A stretch of DNA of 64,000 nucleotides, taken from assembly GCF_947500695.1 (NCBI RefSeq), contig NZ_CANMSS010000013.1, positions 62,001 to 126,000 of the forward strand. The letters are read 5' to 3'. The notes beneath the pieces were generated by a model. The model ran no database searches and had not been told where the DNA came from. It saw nothing but the letters and a program-made list of their open reading frames with translations. Every line of letters starts with the position of its first letter. The first letter of the stretch is position 1. A program made the position numbers and the translations under genes. The stretch comes from an uncultured Pseudoteredinibacter sp. GTDB lineage: Bacteria > Pseudomonadota > Gammaproteobacteria > Pseudomonadales > Cellvibrionaceae. Of the stretch, positions 52,168 to 60,842 are shown piece by piece.

Positions 52168-53721
52168 TCAGTGTGCCGCTAGGATCGCTAAATTCTTGCC
52201 ATCCATTTCTGCAGGCTGTTCGATACCCATTAAGGTCAGCATGGTAGGTGCCACATCGGCTAAGCTACCACCTTCTTCTAGGCGAATATCGCGTGGACCA
52301 TAATATACAAAAGGTACCGGTAGCGTTGTGTGCTGGGTATGCTTTTGGCCACTGATTTCATCGAACATGGTTTCCACATTACCGTGATCGGCTGTTACCA
52401 AAACTTCGCCGCCGGCTTTATCGATGCTGGTAAAGATTTCGGCTAAGCAGCCATCGACAACCTCAACAGCTTTAATAGCCGCATTGTAGTCGCCAGTGTG
52501 ACCAACTTGGTCGCAGTTGGCGTAGTTACAAATGATCACATCGTATTTGCCAGATTCAATGGCTGCGGTAAGTTTTTCAGTAACCTCTGGCGCGCTCATC
52601 TCCGGCTTTTGATCGTAGGTTTCTACATCAGGTGATGGAATTAACTCGCGGCATTCACCGTCGAAAAGTTCTTCCTGGCCGCCACTAAAGAAGAAGGTGA
52701 CATGAGCGTACTTTTCGGTTTCCGCAATACGCAATTGTTGCTTGCCTTGCTTAGCCATAATCTCGCCAAAAGAGTTAACCAAATTTTGCGGAGGGAAGGC
52801 GCAGCTTGCTGGAATGTCGGCGGCATACTCTGTGGTCATAACAAAGTCGGCCAAAGCTGGGCGTTGCTCGCGCTCAAAACCATCAAAGCTATCGTCTACA
52901 AAAGCGCGGCTAATTTGGCGGGCGCGATCGGGGCGGAAGTTCATAAACAATAAGCAATCGCCATCGTTAATGGTGGCGGCTTCTTCGCCTTCAGCGGTAA
53001 TCACGCTGGCTTTAACAAACTCGTCGTCTTCACCACGGGCATAGGCGGCTTCCAATGCACTAACTGGATCGGCGTAGCGATAGTTGGCTTTACCTATGGT
53101 CATTAGATCGTAGGCTTGTTGCACTCGATCCCAGCGATTGTCACGGTCCATGCCGAAGAAGCGTCCGCTGACGGTGGCAATACGGCCTAGGCCTTTTTCG
53201 CGCAGTAAACTATCGGTTTGCTGCAGTGATGGCTGGGCGCTGCGAGGTGGTACATCGCGACCATCAAGAAAGGCGTGTAGATAAACTTTTTTGGCGCCAC
53301 GTTGTGCGGCCATTTCGATGGCGGCATTTAAGTGGGCTTCATGGCTGTGTACGCCACCGGGCGACAATAGCCCCATAATGTGGACGGCGCCTTCATTGGT
53401 AACGGCTTTATCCACCGCTTGGGTGTAAACCGGGTTGGTGAAAAAATCACCATCGGCAATCGCTTTGTTGATACGAGTGTAATTCTGATAAACCACTCGT
53501 CCGGCGCCTAAGGTCATATGGCCCACTTCCGAGTTGCCCATTTGACCTTCAGGTAAGCCTACGGCCATGCCCGAGGTAGCAATCAAGGTATTGGCCCTGT
53601 CTTTCACCAAGGCATCCCAGGTGGGGCTATTGGCATTGTGAATCGCGTTATGCTCTTGGCTATCGGAGTAGCCAAAACCATCCAAAATGAGCAGAACCAG
53701 AGGGCCTTTTGCCGCCGTCAT
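52168..53721 (-). CDS. gpmI: Phosphoglycerate mutase, cofactor-independent
   Basis: Interconverts 3- and 2-phosphoglycerate with two Mn ions. 517 residues, usual length. Metal and catalytic residues visible: Asp in LLILDGFGYS, the Ser in GQMGNSEVGHMTLGAGR near 64, FLDGRDVPP near 150, and the C-terminal ICNYANCDQVGHTGD and VTADHGNVETM. First gene of the gpmI-envC-ctpA-yibQ run. Confidence 0.95.
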   Translation of the reverse strand: MTAAKGPLVLLILDGFGYSDSQEHNAIHNANSPTWDALVKDRANTLIATSGMAVGLPEGQMGNSEVGHMTLGAGRVVYQNYTRINKAIADGDFFTNPVYTQAVDKAVTNEGAVHIMGLLSPGGVHSHEAHLNAAIEMAAQRGAKKVYLHAFLDGRDVPPRSAQPSLQQTDSLLREKGLGRIATVSGRFFGMDRDNRWDRVQQAYDLMTIGKANYRYADPVSALEAAYARGEDDEFVKASVITAEGEEAATINDGDCLLFMNFRPDRARQISRAFVDDSFDGFEREQRPALADFVMTTEYAADIPASCAFPPQNLVNSFGEIMAKQGKQQLRIAETEKYAHVTFFFSGGQEELFDGECRELIPSPDVETYDQKPEMSAPEVTEKLTAAIESGKYDVIICNYANCDQVGHTGDYNAAIKAVEVVDGCLAEIFTSIDKAGGEVLVTADHGNVETMFDEISGQKHTQHTTLPVPFVYYGPRDIRLEEGGSLADVAPTMLTLMGIEQPAEMDGKNLAILAAH

Positions 53722-53890
53722 TGTAACTACCTTATAAGCTATGGTTGAAAAACGGCGAATTTTACCCTTTTGTGCCCCTTAACACCATGAAATCTAGGCT
53801 AGAGCGTGTATACTGCGGCGTTTTGATTTTGATGAGCTTGGCGGCCAGAGTTTGATTTGGTCTCTTTGCGCTAATGAGGGCTGTTAAGGC

Positions 53891-54301
53891 GTGGACGTAC
53901 TGGTATTTATTACTGAGCAGTGGATGTTGGTCAGTATTTTGTTTGGTCTGATTTTTCTCTATGTCTTCACCGAGAAGCAAAAGGGCGGTAAGAGCATCAG
54001 CAGTCATGAGCTGACACGCATGGTGAACGATGGCTCGGCAGTGGTTTTGGATGTTCGTGAGGCCAAAGACTATAAAGCTGGCCATATTGTGGATGCCGTA
54101 AATATTCCTTTCAACGCGATGGAAAAACGCATCGTTGAGATGGATAAGTATGAGGGAAAGACCATCGTTATCGTTGATAAGATGGGTCAACATGCTGGTG
54201 CCGTAGGCAAGCAGCTTGCCCAGCGTGGTTTCAGCATTAGCCGTTTAAGTGGCGGCATGATGGATTGGCAGGGTCAAAACCTACCTGTGGTTAAAAAGTA
54301 G
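53891..54301 (+). CDS. yibN: YibN, membrane-anchored rhodanese-like protein
   Basis: 136 residues from GTG 53891. One N-terminal membrane helix (about 9-24), then a rhodanese domain (VVLDVREAKDYKAGHIVDAVNIP). The active-site loop is VDKMGQHAG: the catalytic Cys is replaced by Asp, so it is likely not a sulfurtransferase. In E. coli YibN is encoded next to grxC and secB and has been linked to the Sec membrane machinery. Divergent from gpmI. Confidence 0.85.
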   Translation: MDVLVFITEQWMLVSILFGLIFLYVFTEKQKGGKSISSHELTRMVNDGSAVVLDVREAKDYKAGHIVDAVNIPFNAMEKRIVEMDKYEGKTIVIVDKMGQHAGAVGKQLAQRGFSISRLSGGMMDWQGQNLPVVKK

Positions 54302-54309
54302 GAGGACTT

Positions 54310-54561
54310 ATGTCTGAAGTAACCATCTATTCCAGTGATTTTTGCCCCTTTTGCCATCGAGCCAAGGCTTTGCTGACAGGCAAGGGCGTTGATTTCAAAG
54401 AGATTAAAGTTGATGGGCAGCCTGAAGTGCGTGCCGAAATGATCAACAAGGCACAGCAGCGTACGGTGCCGCAAATTTGGATCGGTGAGCGCCATGTTGG
54501 TGGCTGCGACGATCTATACGCCCTGGAGCGTGCCGGCAAGCTGGATGGTTTGTTGGGTTAA
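54310..54561 (+). CDS. grxC: Glutaredoxin 3
   Basis: 83 residues, thioredoxin fold. The active site CPFC is in SDFCPFCHRAKAL near residue 11-14, with cis-Pro in TVPQIWIGERHVGG and the GCDD motif near 68. Reduces disulfides using glutathione. It begins 9 bases after yibN, with an AGGAGG SD, so they are an operon. Confidence 0.95.
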   Translation: MSEVTIYSSDFCPFCHRAKALLTGKGVDFKEIKVDGQPEVRAEMINKAQQRTVPQIWIGERHVGGCDDLYALERAGKLDGLLG

Positions 54562-54762
54562 GGGTATTGGCGGTGGCCTTGAAATCAAGAAAACCACCCC
54601 AATCTGTTGGGTATTGGCCCGGCAACTTTAACTTCGCTTAACGCTGAAGCTGGTTGAAGAGCGATAAAAACGGCGATAAATTCGCAGCGATTTATCGTTT
54701 AGTAATATGGATAGTAGACAATAACAGGTGTTAAACACCTTAAATTTAAAGTAGGCAAGATT

Positions 54763-55269
54763 ATGGCTGAAGAGCATAACCAAGAAGCTGCAGCGGCAGC
54801 AGAAGAACAAACCGGTCAACAATTCGCGGTTCAGCGTTTATACGTTAAAGACATCTCCTTCGAAGCTCCTATGGGCGCCGAAGCGTTTACCAAGCAGTGG
54901 CAGCCAGCTGTAAACCAAGAGTTGGGCAACAAGGTAAACAAGCTAGACGACAACAACTACGAAGTGACCTTGACCATCACTGTAACCGTTAAGTTGGGCG
55001 AAGAAACTGCATTCTTGGCCGAAGTTCACCAGGCGGGTATCTTTGCTATCTCTGGTTTGGACGAGCAGCAGCTAACTCACGTATTGAACACCATGTGCCC
55101 GAACATCTTGTTCCCATACGCTCGTGAAGCTATCGACAATATCGTAGGTAAGGGCAGCTTCCCTGCTTTGATGTTGCCACCTGTAAACTTCGACGCATTG
55201 TTTGCTCAGGCTGTACAGCAGCAACAGCAACAAGCTGGCGAAGCTCCGGCCGAAGATACTGCTCACTAA
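54763..55269 (+). CDS. secB: SecB, protein-export chaperone
   Basis: 168 residues, tetrameric chaperone that keeps precursors unfolded and delivers them to SecA. Typical SecB sequence: FAVQRLYVKDISFEAPMGAE near the start, NNYEVTLTITVTVK in the middle and MCPNILFPYAREAIDNIVGKGSFPALMLPPVNFDALF near the end. The Gln-rich tail is a usual feature. A terminator follows at 55287. Confidence 0.96.
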   Translation: MAEEHNQEAAAAAEEQTGQQFAVQRLYVKDISFEAPMGAEAFTKQWQPAVNQELGNKVNKLDDNNYEVTLTITVTVKLGEETAFLAEVHQAGIFAISGLDEQQLTHVLNTMCPNILFPYAREAIDNIVGKGSFPALMLPPVNFDALFAQAVQQQQQQAGEAPAEDTAH

Positions 55270-55286
55270 GAGTTGCTTATCTTCCG

Positions 55287-55317
55287 ATAAAAAACGCCGC
55301 TTATGCGGCGTTTTTTA
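55287..55317 (+). terminator. Rho-independent terminator after secB
   Basis: ACGCCGC, loop TTAT, GCGGCGT with A5 before and T6 after. Strong and symmetric, so it can act in both directions. Confidence 0.93.
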
Positions 55318-55497
55318 TATCTGGCTTTTTTCGGTTCCCTTCTTGGAAGGCTGGTTTGCTGTTTATTTGAACAGCGTTTCCCATGATAGCCTTCCCTCCA
55401 ATTTAAGCCCATAAAACTCTTTGGTGGCTTTTAAAATTTGGTCTATGCTGTAATCTTCGCTTTTCTGCTAATTCTAATAAGGCATGCATAAGATCCC

Positions 55498-56121
55498 ATG
55501 GAAGATATTCAAATAGAAGGTGCTGCTCCTGAGGATGCCGCTGCCATGGCCGATCTTATCTACAGCTCTGGCCCAAAGGCATTTGATTATGTTTTCGGTG
55601 CAAAGGCCTTAGGTGGTAAGCGAATGACGGCGAAAGATTATCTTCTACATGCAGCGCAGCGTCGTAATGGTCAGTATTCCCATCGCAACCATGTCCTTGT
55701 ACGCCGCAACGGTACGGTGTTGGGCTCCATGTTTAATTACGATAACCGCGGCCTAAGTGCTATGTATCTGCCAACCATTATGTCGGTGATTGGATTTTTC
55801 CGCTGGCGTATTTGGGGAGTGGCTAAGCGCTCTAATGTGATTGATCAGGTTATTAAACCGCCCGCTGATGATCTTTTAGTGGTGGCCCATCTCGCTGTCG
55901 CACCAGAAGCCCAAGGATTAGGAATTGGCTCTAAGTTGATCGATTATGCAGCTGGTATTGCTAAAGAGCATGGCTATGCCGGTTTGGCTTTAGATGTCTC
56001 GATGGAAAACCCAGCCGCACAGAGACTCTATGAACGTTTAGGGTTTGAAGTTTGTGCCGAGCGTTTATCGCCTATTGATGAAGTTCCCGGGCATCGCTAT
56101 ATGGAGTGGCGCTTTAGCTAG
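55498..56121 (+). CDS. GNAT-family acetyltransferase
   Basis: 207 residues. The CoA-binding motif LVVAHLAVAPEAQGLGIGSKLIDYAAG lies near 120-147, then ALDVSMENPAAQRLYERLGFEV near 161-182, then the C-terminal strand. The N-terminal part (YSSGPKAFDYVFGAKAL) is typical of a large subgroup of unknown substrate. Standalone gene between secB and ntrC. Confidence 0.87.
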   Translation: MEDIQIEGAAPEDAAAMADLIYSSGPKAFDYVFGAKALGGKRMTAKDYLLHAAQRRNGQYSHRNHVLVRRNGTVLGSMFNYDNRGLSAMYLPTIMSVIGFFRWRIWGVAKRSNVIDQVIKPPADDLLVVAHLAVAPEAQGLGIGSKLIDYAAGIAKEHGYAGLALDVSMENPAAQRLYERLGFEVCAERLSPIDEVPGHRYMEWRFS

Positions 56122-56191
56122 TAAATTAGCAAGGGCTGCTTTTTCCACTTTTCTTTTTAGCTTACATTGTCAGCACCTTGCACATTACAAT

Positions 56192-57604
56192 TTATTCGTG
56201 CTCCATTTGTAAATCTTTAAGTTTTCTCGTCAGCGTATTTCTTCCCCAGCCTAATAACACTGCGGCGTCACGTTTTCGGCCGGCGGTATGTTTTAGGGCT
56301 GTTTCAATCATCGCTTTTTCAAAGCGTGGCATGGCACTATTGAGAATTTCTTTTTGCCCTTGCTTAAGGGCATTTTCGGCCCACTGGCGTAAGCATTTTT
56401 CCCAATCACCATTGGCCATGCTAGGGCCGTCTTGTTGCTTTTCTAATAGCTCTGGCGGTAAATCTTCGATATGAATTTCGCGGCTTGAGGCCATTACGGT
56501 TAACCAGCGGCAAGTGTTTTCTAACTGTCGAACATTGCCCGGCCAATCTAAAGAGCACATAAAGGCTTGTGTTTGGGGTAATAAAACCTTGGGTTCTACA
56601 TTCAGTTCTTTTGAGGCACGTCGAATAAAATGCTCTGCCAATTTGGGTATATCTTCTTGTCGTTCGGACAATGTTGGGATATGAATTCGAATAACATTTA
56701 GGCGATGAAATAAATCTTCGCGGAATCGATTGTCGGCGACTAGCTGTTCCAAATCTTGGTGAGTCGCTGCGATAATTCTGACATCAACTTTCACTGGTAC
56801 ATGGCCGCCAACTCGATAAAATTCTCCGTCGGCTAAGACCCTCAATAATCGTGTTTGAGTATCGGCGGGCATATCGCCAATTTCATCTAGAAATAAAGTT
56901 CCGCCATCAGCTTGTTCAAAGCGGCCTTGACGTAAGCTACTGGCGCCGGTAAACGCGCCTTTTTCATGGCCAAATAACTCCGACTCCATTAAGTCCTTGG
57001 GAATAGCTGCCATATTGAGGGCAATAAAAGGATTCTGCTTGCGGGGGCTGTGGCGGTGCAAGGCCTGCGCAACCAGCTCCTTACCCGTACCGCTTTGGCC
57101 ATTAATTAGTACGGTAATATTCGACTGTGATAGGCGGCCGATTGCACGAAACACTTCTTGCATAGCAGGTGCTTCGCCAATAATTTCGGCATCACTGTCT
57201 TCGGTATTTGGGTTTTGCTGAAACTGTTCGGCAGCTTGAATTAAAGCGCGCTGTGTCATCGCAACCGCTTCATCAATATCGAAAGGTTTTGGCAGGTACT
57301 CAAAGGCACCACTTTGATAAGCGGATACCGCACTTTCCAGATCTGAGTGTGCTGTCATAATAATAACTGGCAGATTTGGAAAGCGTTCTTGCAACTGTCC
57401 TAGGAGCGATAGGCCGTCGGTGCCAGGCATGCGAATGTCACTGATGATCACCGTAGGCTGTTTGCGTTCCAGCTGTGCCAAGGCATCATCACCACTGGCG
57501 AAGCTTTCGGTATTGATGTCCGCTTGCTGCAAGGCTTTTTCAAGTACCCAGCGTATGCTGCGGTCATCGTCGATAATCCAAACCGTTTGTTCTTGCATAT
57601 TCAT
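56192..57604 (-). CDS. ntrC: NtrC, nitrogen regulator, sigma-54 activator
   Basis: 470 residues. REC domain (phospho-acceptor Asp in VIISDIRMPGTDG near 54), AAA+ domain with Walker A INGQSGTGKELVAQAL near 165, the sigma-54-contact loop GAFTGA near 216 and Walker B GTLFLDEIGDMP near 234. A Fis-type HTH ends the protein (AAVLLGWGRNTLTRKL). Phosphorylated by NtrB, it activates nitrogen-assimilation promoters. Overlaps ntrB by 4 bases. Confidence 0.96.
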   Translation of the reverse strand: MNMQEQTVWIIDDDRSIRWVLEKALQQADINTESFASGDDALAQLERKQPTVIISDIRMPGTDGLSLLGQLQERFPNLPVIIMTAHSDLESAVSAYQSGAFEYLPKPFDIDEAVAMTQRALIQAAEQFQQNPNTEDSDAEIIGEAPAMQEVFRAIGRLSQSNITVLINGQSGTGKELVAQALHRHSPRKQNPFIALNMAAIPKDLMESELFGHEKGAFTGASSLRQGRFEQADGGTLFLDEIGDMPADTQTRLLRVLADGEFYRVGGHVPVKVDVRIIAATHQDLEQLVADNRFREDLFHRLNVIRIHIPTLSERQEDIPKLAEHFIRRASKELNVEPKVLLPQTQAFMCSLDWPGNVRQLENTCRWLTVMASSREIHIEDLPPELLEKQQDGPSMANGDWEKCLRQWAENALKQGQKEILNSAMPRFEKAMIETALKHTAGRKRDAAVLLGWGRNTLTRKLKDLQMEHE

Positions 57605-58659
57605 TGCTCGTTGGCCTTGCCGAGGGGTAAATAAATAGAAAATTGTGTGTTGCCGACCTGGCTATCACATTCAATTAAACCGCCGTGCTGGCTGATAAGT
57701 TGCTGTGAAATTGCCAGTCCCAATCCAGTGCCGTTTGCGCGCCCGGTGATCATGGGGTAAAAAATATGACTTAATATATCCGTTGGGATACCAGGGCCGT
57801 TATCGATAATGTCCACCCTCACCACCAGGCGATGGAAACGTTGGCCGATGGTGAATTGTCGTTGGATACGGCTGCGCAAAATAATTTTTGCGTTTTCAGT
57901 TTTGCTTTCGAGTAGTGCTTGTACCGCATTACGGGCTACGTTTAATAAAGCTTGAATCAATTGCTCCGAATCAATCGGTAAGTCAGGGATACTTGGGTCG
58001 TAATCTTTTTCCAGCACAATACGCTGGCCTACCTCGGCATGAATGACGGCAATAATTCTTTCCAAGACTTCGTGGATGTTACTGGGGCGTAATTGCAGAG
58101 GCTGGTTGGGGCCTAGCATGCGGTCGACCAAATTTCTAAGTCGGTCGGCCTCATCGATAATAACCTGGGTGTAGTCTTTTAATGATTCGCTATCCAGTTC
58201 TTTGGCCAGCAGCTGCGCGGCTCCGCGAATGCCACCAAGAGGGTTTTTGATCTCATGGGCCATATTGCGGGCGAGGTTACGGCTGGTTTCTTGGGCGCTA
58301 AGCAAAGCCTCTTCTCTAGAGATGCGCAGCAATCTATCCAAAGGCTGAATCTCAATGGCTAAGCCTTCTTCATCTGCCAAGGGGGTGACGCTGTAATCAA
58401 TGGTGAGTTGGCTGCCATTGGGTAGCAGCCAGCAGGCACGACGTTTGGTGTACTGAAGATGTTCCTGCAGAGCTTGCTGCAATGTTTCGATGGCTTCATC
58501 ACTTTCTTGGAAGAACTCCAAGAAAGACTGGTTGGCCACCTGTGCTCGACTGACCGCCAGCAGGTTTTCGGCGGCCGGGTTCATATGCATAAGCTGCAGG
58601 CTGGGGTCTACAATGACCACGGCTGTACTTAAGCTATCGAGCAGTTGTTGGTAATTCAT
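57601..58659 (-). CDS. ntrB: NtrB, nitrogen-sensing histidine kinase/phosphatase
   Basis: 352 residues. N-terminal PAS domain (about 1-115), then HisKA with the phospho-accepting His in NMAHEIKNPLGGIRGAA near 136. The HATPase has an N-box near NVARNAVQALL and G-boxes DNGPGIP and GTGLGLAISQQL. Cytoplasmic; controlled by PII proteins. The 4-base overlap with ntrC couples translation. The upstream region contains a likely NtrC/sigma-54 promoter (58779-58925). Confidence 0.95.
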   Translation of the reverse strand: MNYQQLLDSLSTAVVIVDPSLQLMHMNPAAENLLAVSRAQVANQSFLEFFQESDEAIETLQQALQEHLQYTKRRACWLLPNGSQLTIDYSVTPLADEEGLAIEIQPLDRLLRISREEALLSAQETSRNLARNMAHEIKNPLGGIRGAAQLLAKELDSESLKDYTQVIIDEADRLRNLVDRMLGPNQPLQLRPSNIHEVLERIIAVIHAEVGQRIVLEKDYDPSIPDLPIDSEQLIQALLNVARNAVQALLESKTENAKIILRSRIQRQFTIGQRFHRLVVRVDIIDNGPGIPTDILSHIFYPMITGRANGTGLGLAISQQLISQHGGLIECDSQVGNTQFSIYLPLGKANEQ

Positions 58660-58776
58660 AAGCTCCGTCGCGTTTTAATGTCTGAATCTTGAGCTCTTGG
58701 CTCTATGGACTGTAACGCCAGTTCTGAGGGCAGTGTGCGCATCGCTGTGGCGCATGCTTATCCAATTGAATAGTAA

Positions 58777-58793
58777 GAGCAAAAAGCAAACCA
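58777..58793 (-). promoter_or_regulatory. Sigma-54 (-24/-12) promoter candidate for ntrBC
   Basis: On the minus strand TTGG-N9-TGCT (TTGGTTTGCTTTTTGCT) has the GG (58791-58792) and GC (58779-58780) exactly 10 bases apart, with TT before the GC. The transcript would start near 58767, about 110 bases before the ntrB ATG. The bases after the GG depart from the usual CAC. Confidence 0.5.
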
Positions 58794-58910
58794 AGAATGT
58801 ATGACCTAAAGGAAATATTTTTAACTTATTGATTAATAAGAAGAAAAATACAAGCCTCCTATCTTTGGCAAGTCTAGATGCAGGAATAATAGCGAACTTT
58901 TCGAGGGGGT

Positions 58911-58925
58911 GCACCAATATGGTGC
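58911..58925 (-). promoter_or_regulatory. NtrC-binding palindrome upstream of ntrB
   Basis: GCACCAATATGGTGC matches the NtrC site GCAC-N7-GTGC, with GCACC/GGTGC arms around AATAT. It is about 120 bases upstream of the -24 element, a normal enhancer distance. Confidence 0.68.
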
Positions 58926-58964
58926 GTAAGTGTATTGGCTATGATCGAATAAGGGGCTGTTGCT

Positions 58965-59525
58965 TTAGTTGGCTCGGGGTCTGTGCACCCAAATGGTGGC
59001 CTTGGCAGGCTTGGTGAGCTGTTTGCCGTTGGAGTCTACTAGGCGAGCTTCAATTTTATGCTCGCCACGGAAAACCTCCTTCACTGTTGCTTTGCCATCT
59101 TGGCTCGGCAGCAGCTGGCCATCCATATAGATTTTAATTTGAGCAGCCGCGATGGCCGCCTGTTTGGCGTCATCGATCTTGCTTTGTTCTGGGCTGTTAC
59201 TGCGCACATTCACCTCAAAAGCCGCTTCAATATGAAGATCGCGCTGGTGGGCCATTAAGTGGCTGCCATCTTTGGGGCTACGTAGGTAAAGCTTGTAGTT
59301 GCTGTTAAAACGCGATTCCACCTGTTGGCGCTGCTGCGCCAGCTTTTCAAGATCTAAGCCCGGGGTGGTGTTTACAGGAGGCAGCTCGATTTTCTCGTTG
59401 TTCGCCTCATCAGCAGGCGTGTCGCTATAGGTGACATTGCCCTGCTCATCGATATTTTTATAAATCTGAGCGATTGCCGGGCTAATGGCTAAAGCTGCTA
59501 GCAAGAGCACAATATAGGATTTCAT
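58965..59525 (-). CDS. DUF4124 secreted protein
   Basis: 186 residues from ATG 59525; an upstream start at 59549 is rejected since the signal peptide (MKSYIVLLLAALAISPAIA) begins at 59525. DUF4124 domain: QIYKNIDEQGNVTYSDTP near 20-37. The C-terminal part has an Ig-like beta pattern ending in ATIWVHRPRA. Often encoded near ntrBC and glnA in gammaproteobacteria; function unknown. Periplasmic. Confidence 0.85.
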   Translation of the reverse strand: MKSYIVLLLAALAISPAIAQIYKNIDEQGNVTYSDTPADEANNEKIELPPVNTTPGLDLEKLAQQRQQVESRFNSNYKLYLRSPKDGSHLMAHQRDLHIEAAFEVNVRSNSPEQSKIDDAKQAAIAAAQIKIYMDGQLLPSQDGKATVKEVFRGEHKIEARLVDSNGKQLTKPAKATIWVHRPRAN

Positions 59526-59647
59526 ACTGTTTTTACCTGGCTGTCTCATTAAGGCTTATGGTGTAAGGCGTTTTTAAATATCTAAATCACCGCGCTTCTA
59601 TTTAGATTGCAGTACTTCAAAAAAGTGCCTTATCTCCCAGTCTACGA

Positions 59648-60706
59648 TTAAAGTGGCTGCGCTTGCAAAAATCGGTGCAGCTCTTTAGGTATGCTGGTGA
59701 CATCTGCCTTCGCTGCCAGATCTTTAACGTCGGCGGAGTTAAACGTATGCCAATAAAGTATCTTTTTGTCGCTTTGGTTGGCGCAACAGTTTAGTGCGGC
59801 GGCGGCAGTTTTGGCGGTATAAGTGGGCTCAAGCTCTATTTGGGTTTGCTCAAACATCTGCTGTGCCCATAGGCCTTCGTTGCTGGCATGACCGTATCCT
59901 CGGCCATAGTAGTTGTCCTGCAGTTGAATCTCAGGAAGCTCGATGCCTTTAAGGCTTGGTTCTATTTGGCATAGGTATCTGTAACAAGCGCGTCGTAGTT
60001 TATGCACGGTGCCGCGAGTACAGGCAGGAATAGGCCCAATATGGGAGGGGGCCACGCGTATGCCGACCAATTGTGATTTTAACCCAGCTAAGGTGCAGCC
60101 CAAACTTAAGCCGGCCAATGTCGCGCTGGAGCCAACTGGGCAGTAGATGTAATCGGGCTCTGGCACAATACCGGCATCGATTTGTTGTTTGAGCTCAAAG
60201 GCCGCGTTAACAAAGGCAATGCAACCGGGAATATTAGAGCCGCCTGCAAATAAGTAATAGCGTTTTTTCGAGTGCAAAAGGCGGCCAAGATAAAAACTCA
60301 GTGCGGCTCTAAACAGTGAGCCTTTAAATTTAAGCTGAGCATTAAAGCGATGCATGAGTTTTAAATTTTGTTGCACATGGCTGGTTACAGGCTGTTTGAA
60401 CAGTAGCAGTCTAAGAGGAATGCCCATTTGCAAGGCATAAATTGCAGTCGCAACTCCATGGTTAGTGCCAATGGCTCCAAAACTGACCAGATCCTTTTTT
60501 TTCGATCTTATGACGTCGGCGAGAATGAATTCTAGCTTTCGGACCTTGTTGCCCCCGTAAAGGGTGTTGGTCTTATCGTCGCGTTTAATCCATAGGTTGG
60601 GTGCCAGCTCTGGAAGTGGCTCAATTGGGGTCGGGAGCTTTGCTAATGCCAGTGAGGGAATGTGTTTACCAAGACCGGGGATGGCTTCAAATAAGGGCCT
60701 TTTCAT
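59648..60706 (-). CDS. PLP enzyme of the ACC deaminase / D-cysteine desulfhydrase family
   Basis: 352 residues, fold type II PLP enzyme. The Schiff-base Lys is in YGGNKVRKLEFIL near residue 54. The Ser/Asn-rich loop GAIGTNHGVATA lies near 78 and a PVGSSATLAGLSLGC phosphate loop near 196. Members degrade D-cysteine or 1-aminocyclopropane-1-carboxylate; the two are hard to separate from sequence. I do not assign a substrate. Single gene. Confidence 0.78.
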   Translation of the reverse strand: MKRPLFEAIPGLGKHIPSLALAKLPTPIEPLPELAPNLWIKRDDKTNTLYGGNKVRKLEFILADVIRSKKKDLVSFGAIGTNHGVATAIYALQMGIPLRLLLFKQPVTSHVQQNLKLMHRFNAQLKFKGSLFRAALSFYLGRLLHSKKRYYLFAGGSNIPGCIAFVNAAFELKQQIDAGIVPEPDYIYCPVGSSATLAGLSLGCTLAGLKSQLVGIRVAPSHIGPIPACTRGTVHKLRRACYRYLCQIEPSLKGIELPEIQLQDNYYGRGYGHASNEGLWAQQMFEQTQIELEPTYTAKTAAAALNCCANQSDKKILYWHTFNSADVKDLAAKADVTSIPKELHRFLQAQPL

Positions 60707-60842
60707 CGAAATCTATAACGCTCGCTCGACTGGGATTAATGCATGGGGAGCAATTATAACTGACTAGGCAAAAGGTAGTAGTAAAAACGAGCTTAATGTG
60801 GCTTTTATTGAATGATGTTCTGGAGGGGGCTGTTTTTTGTGG

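Noticed and set aside
58734..58757. TGCGC...GCGCA near 58740 as a second NtrC site
   Set aside because: Half-sites and spacing do not match GCAC-N7-GTGC.
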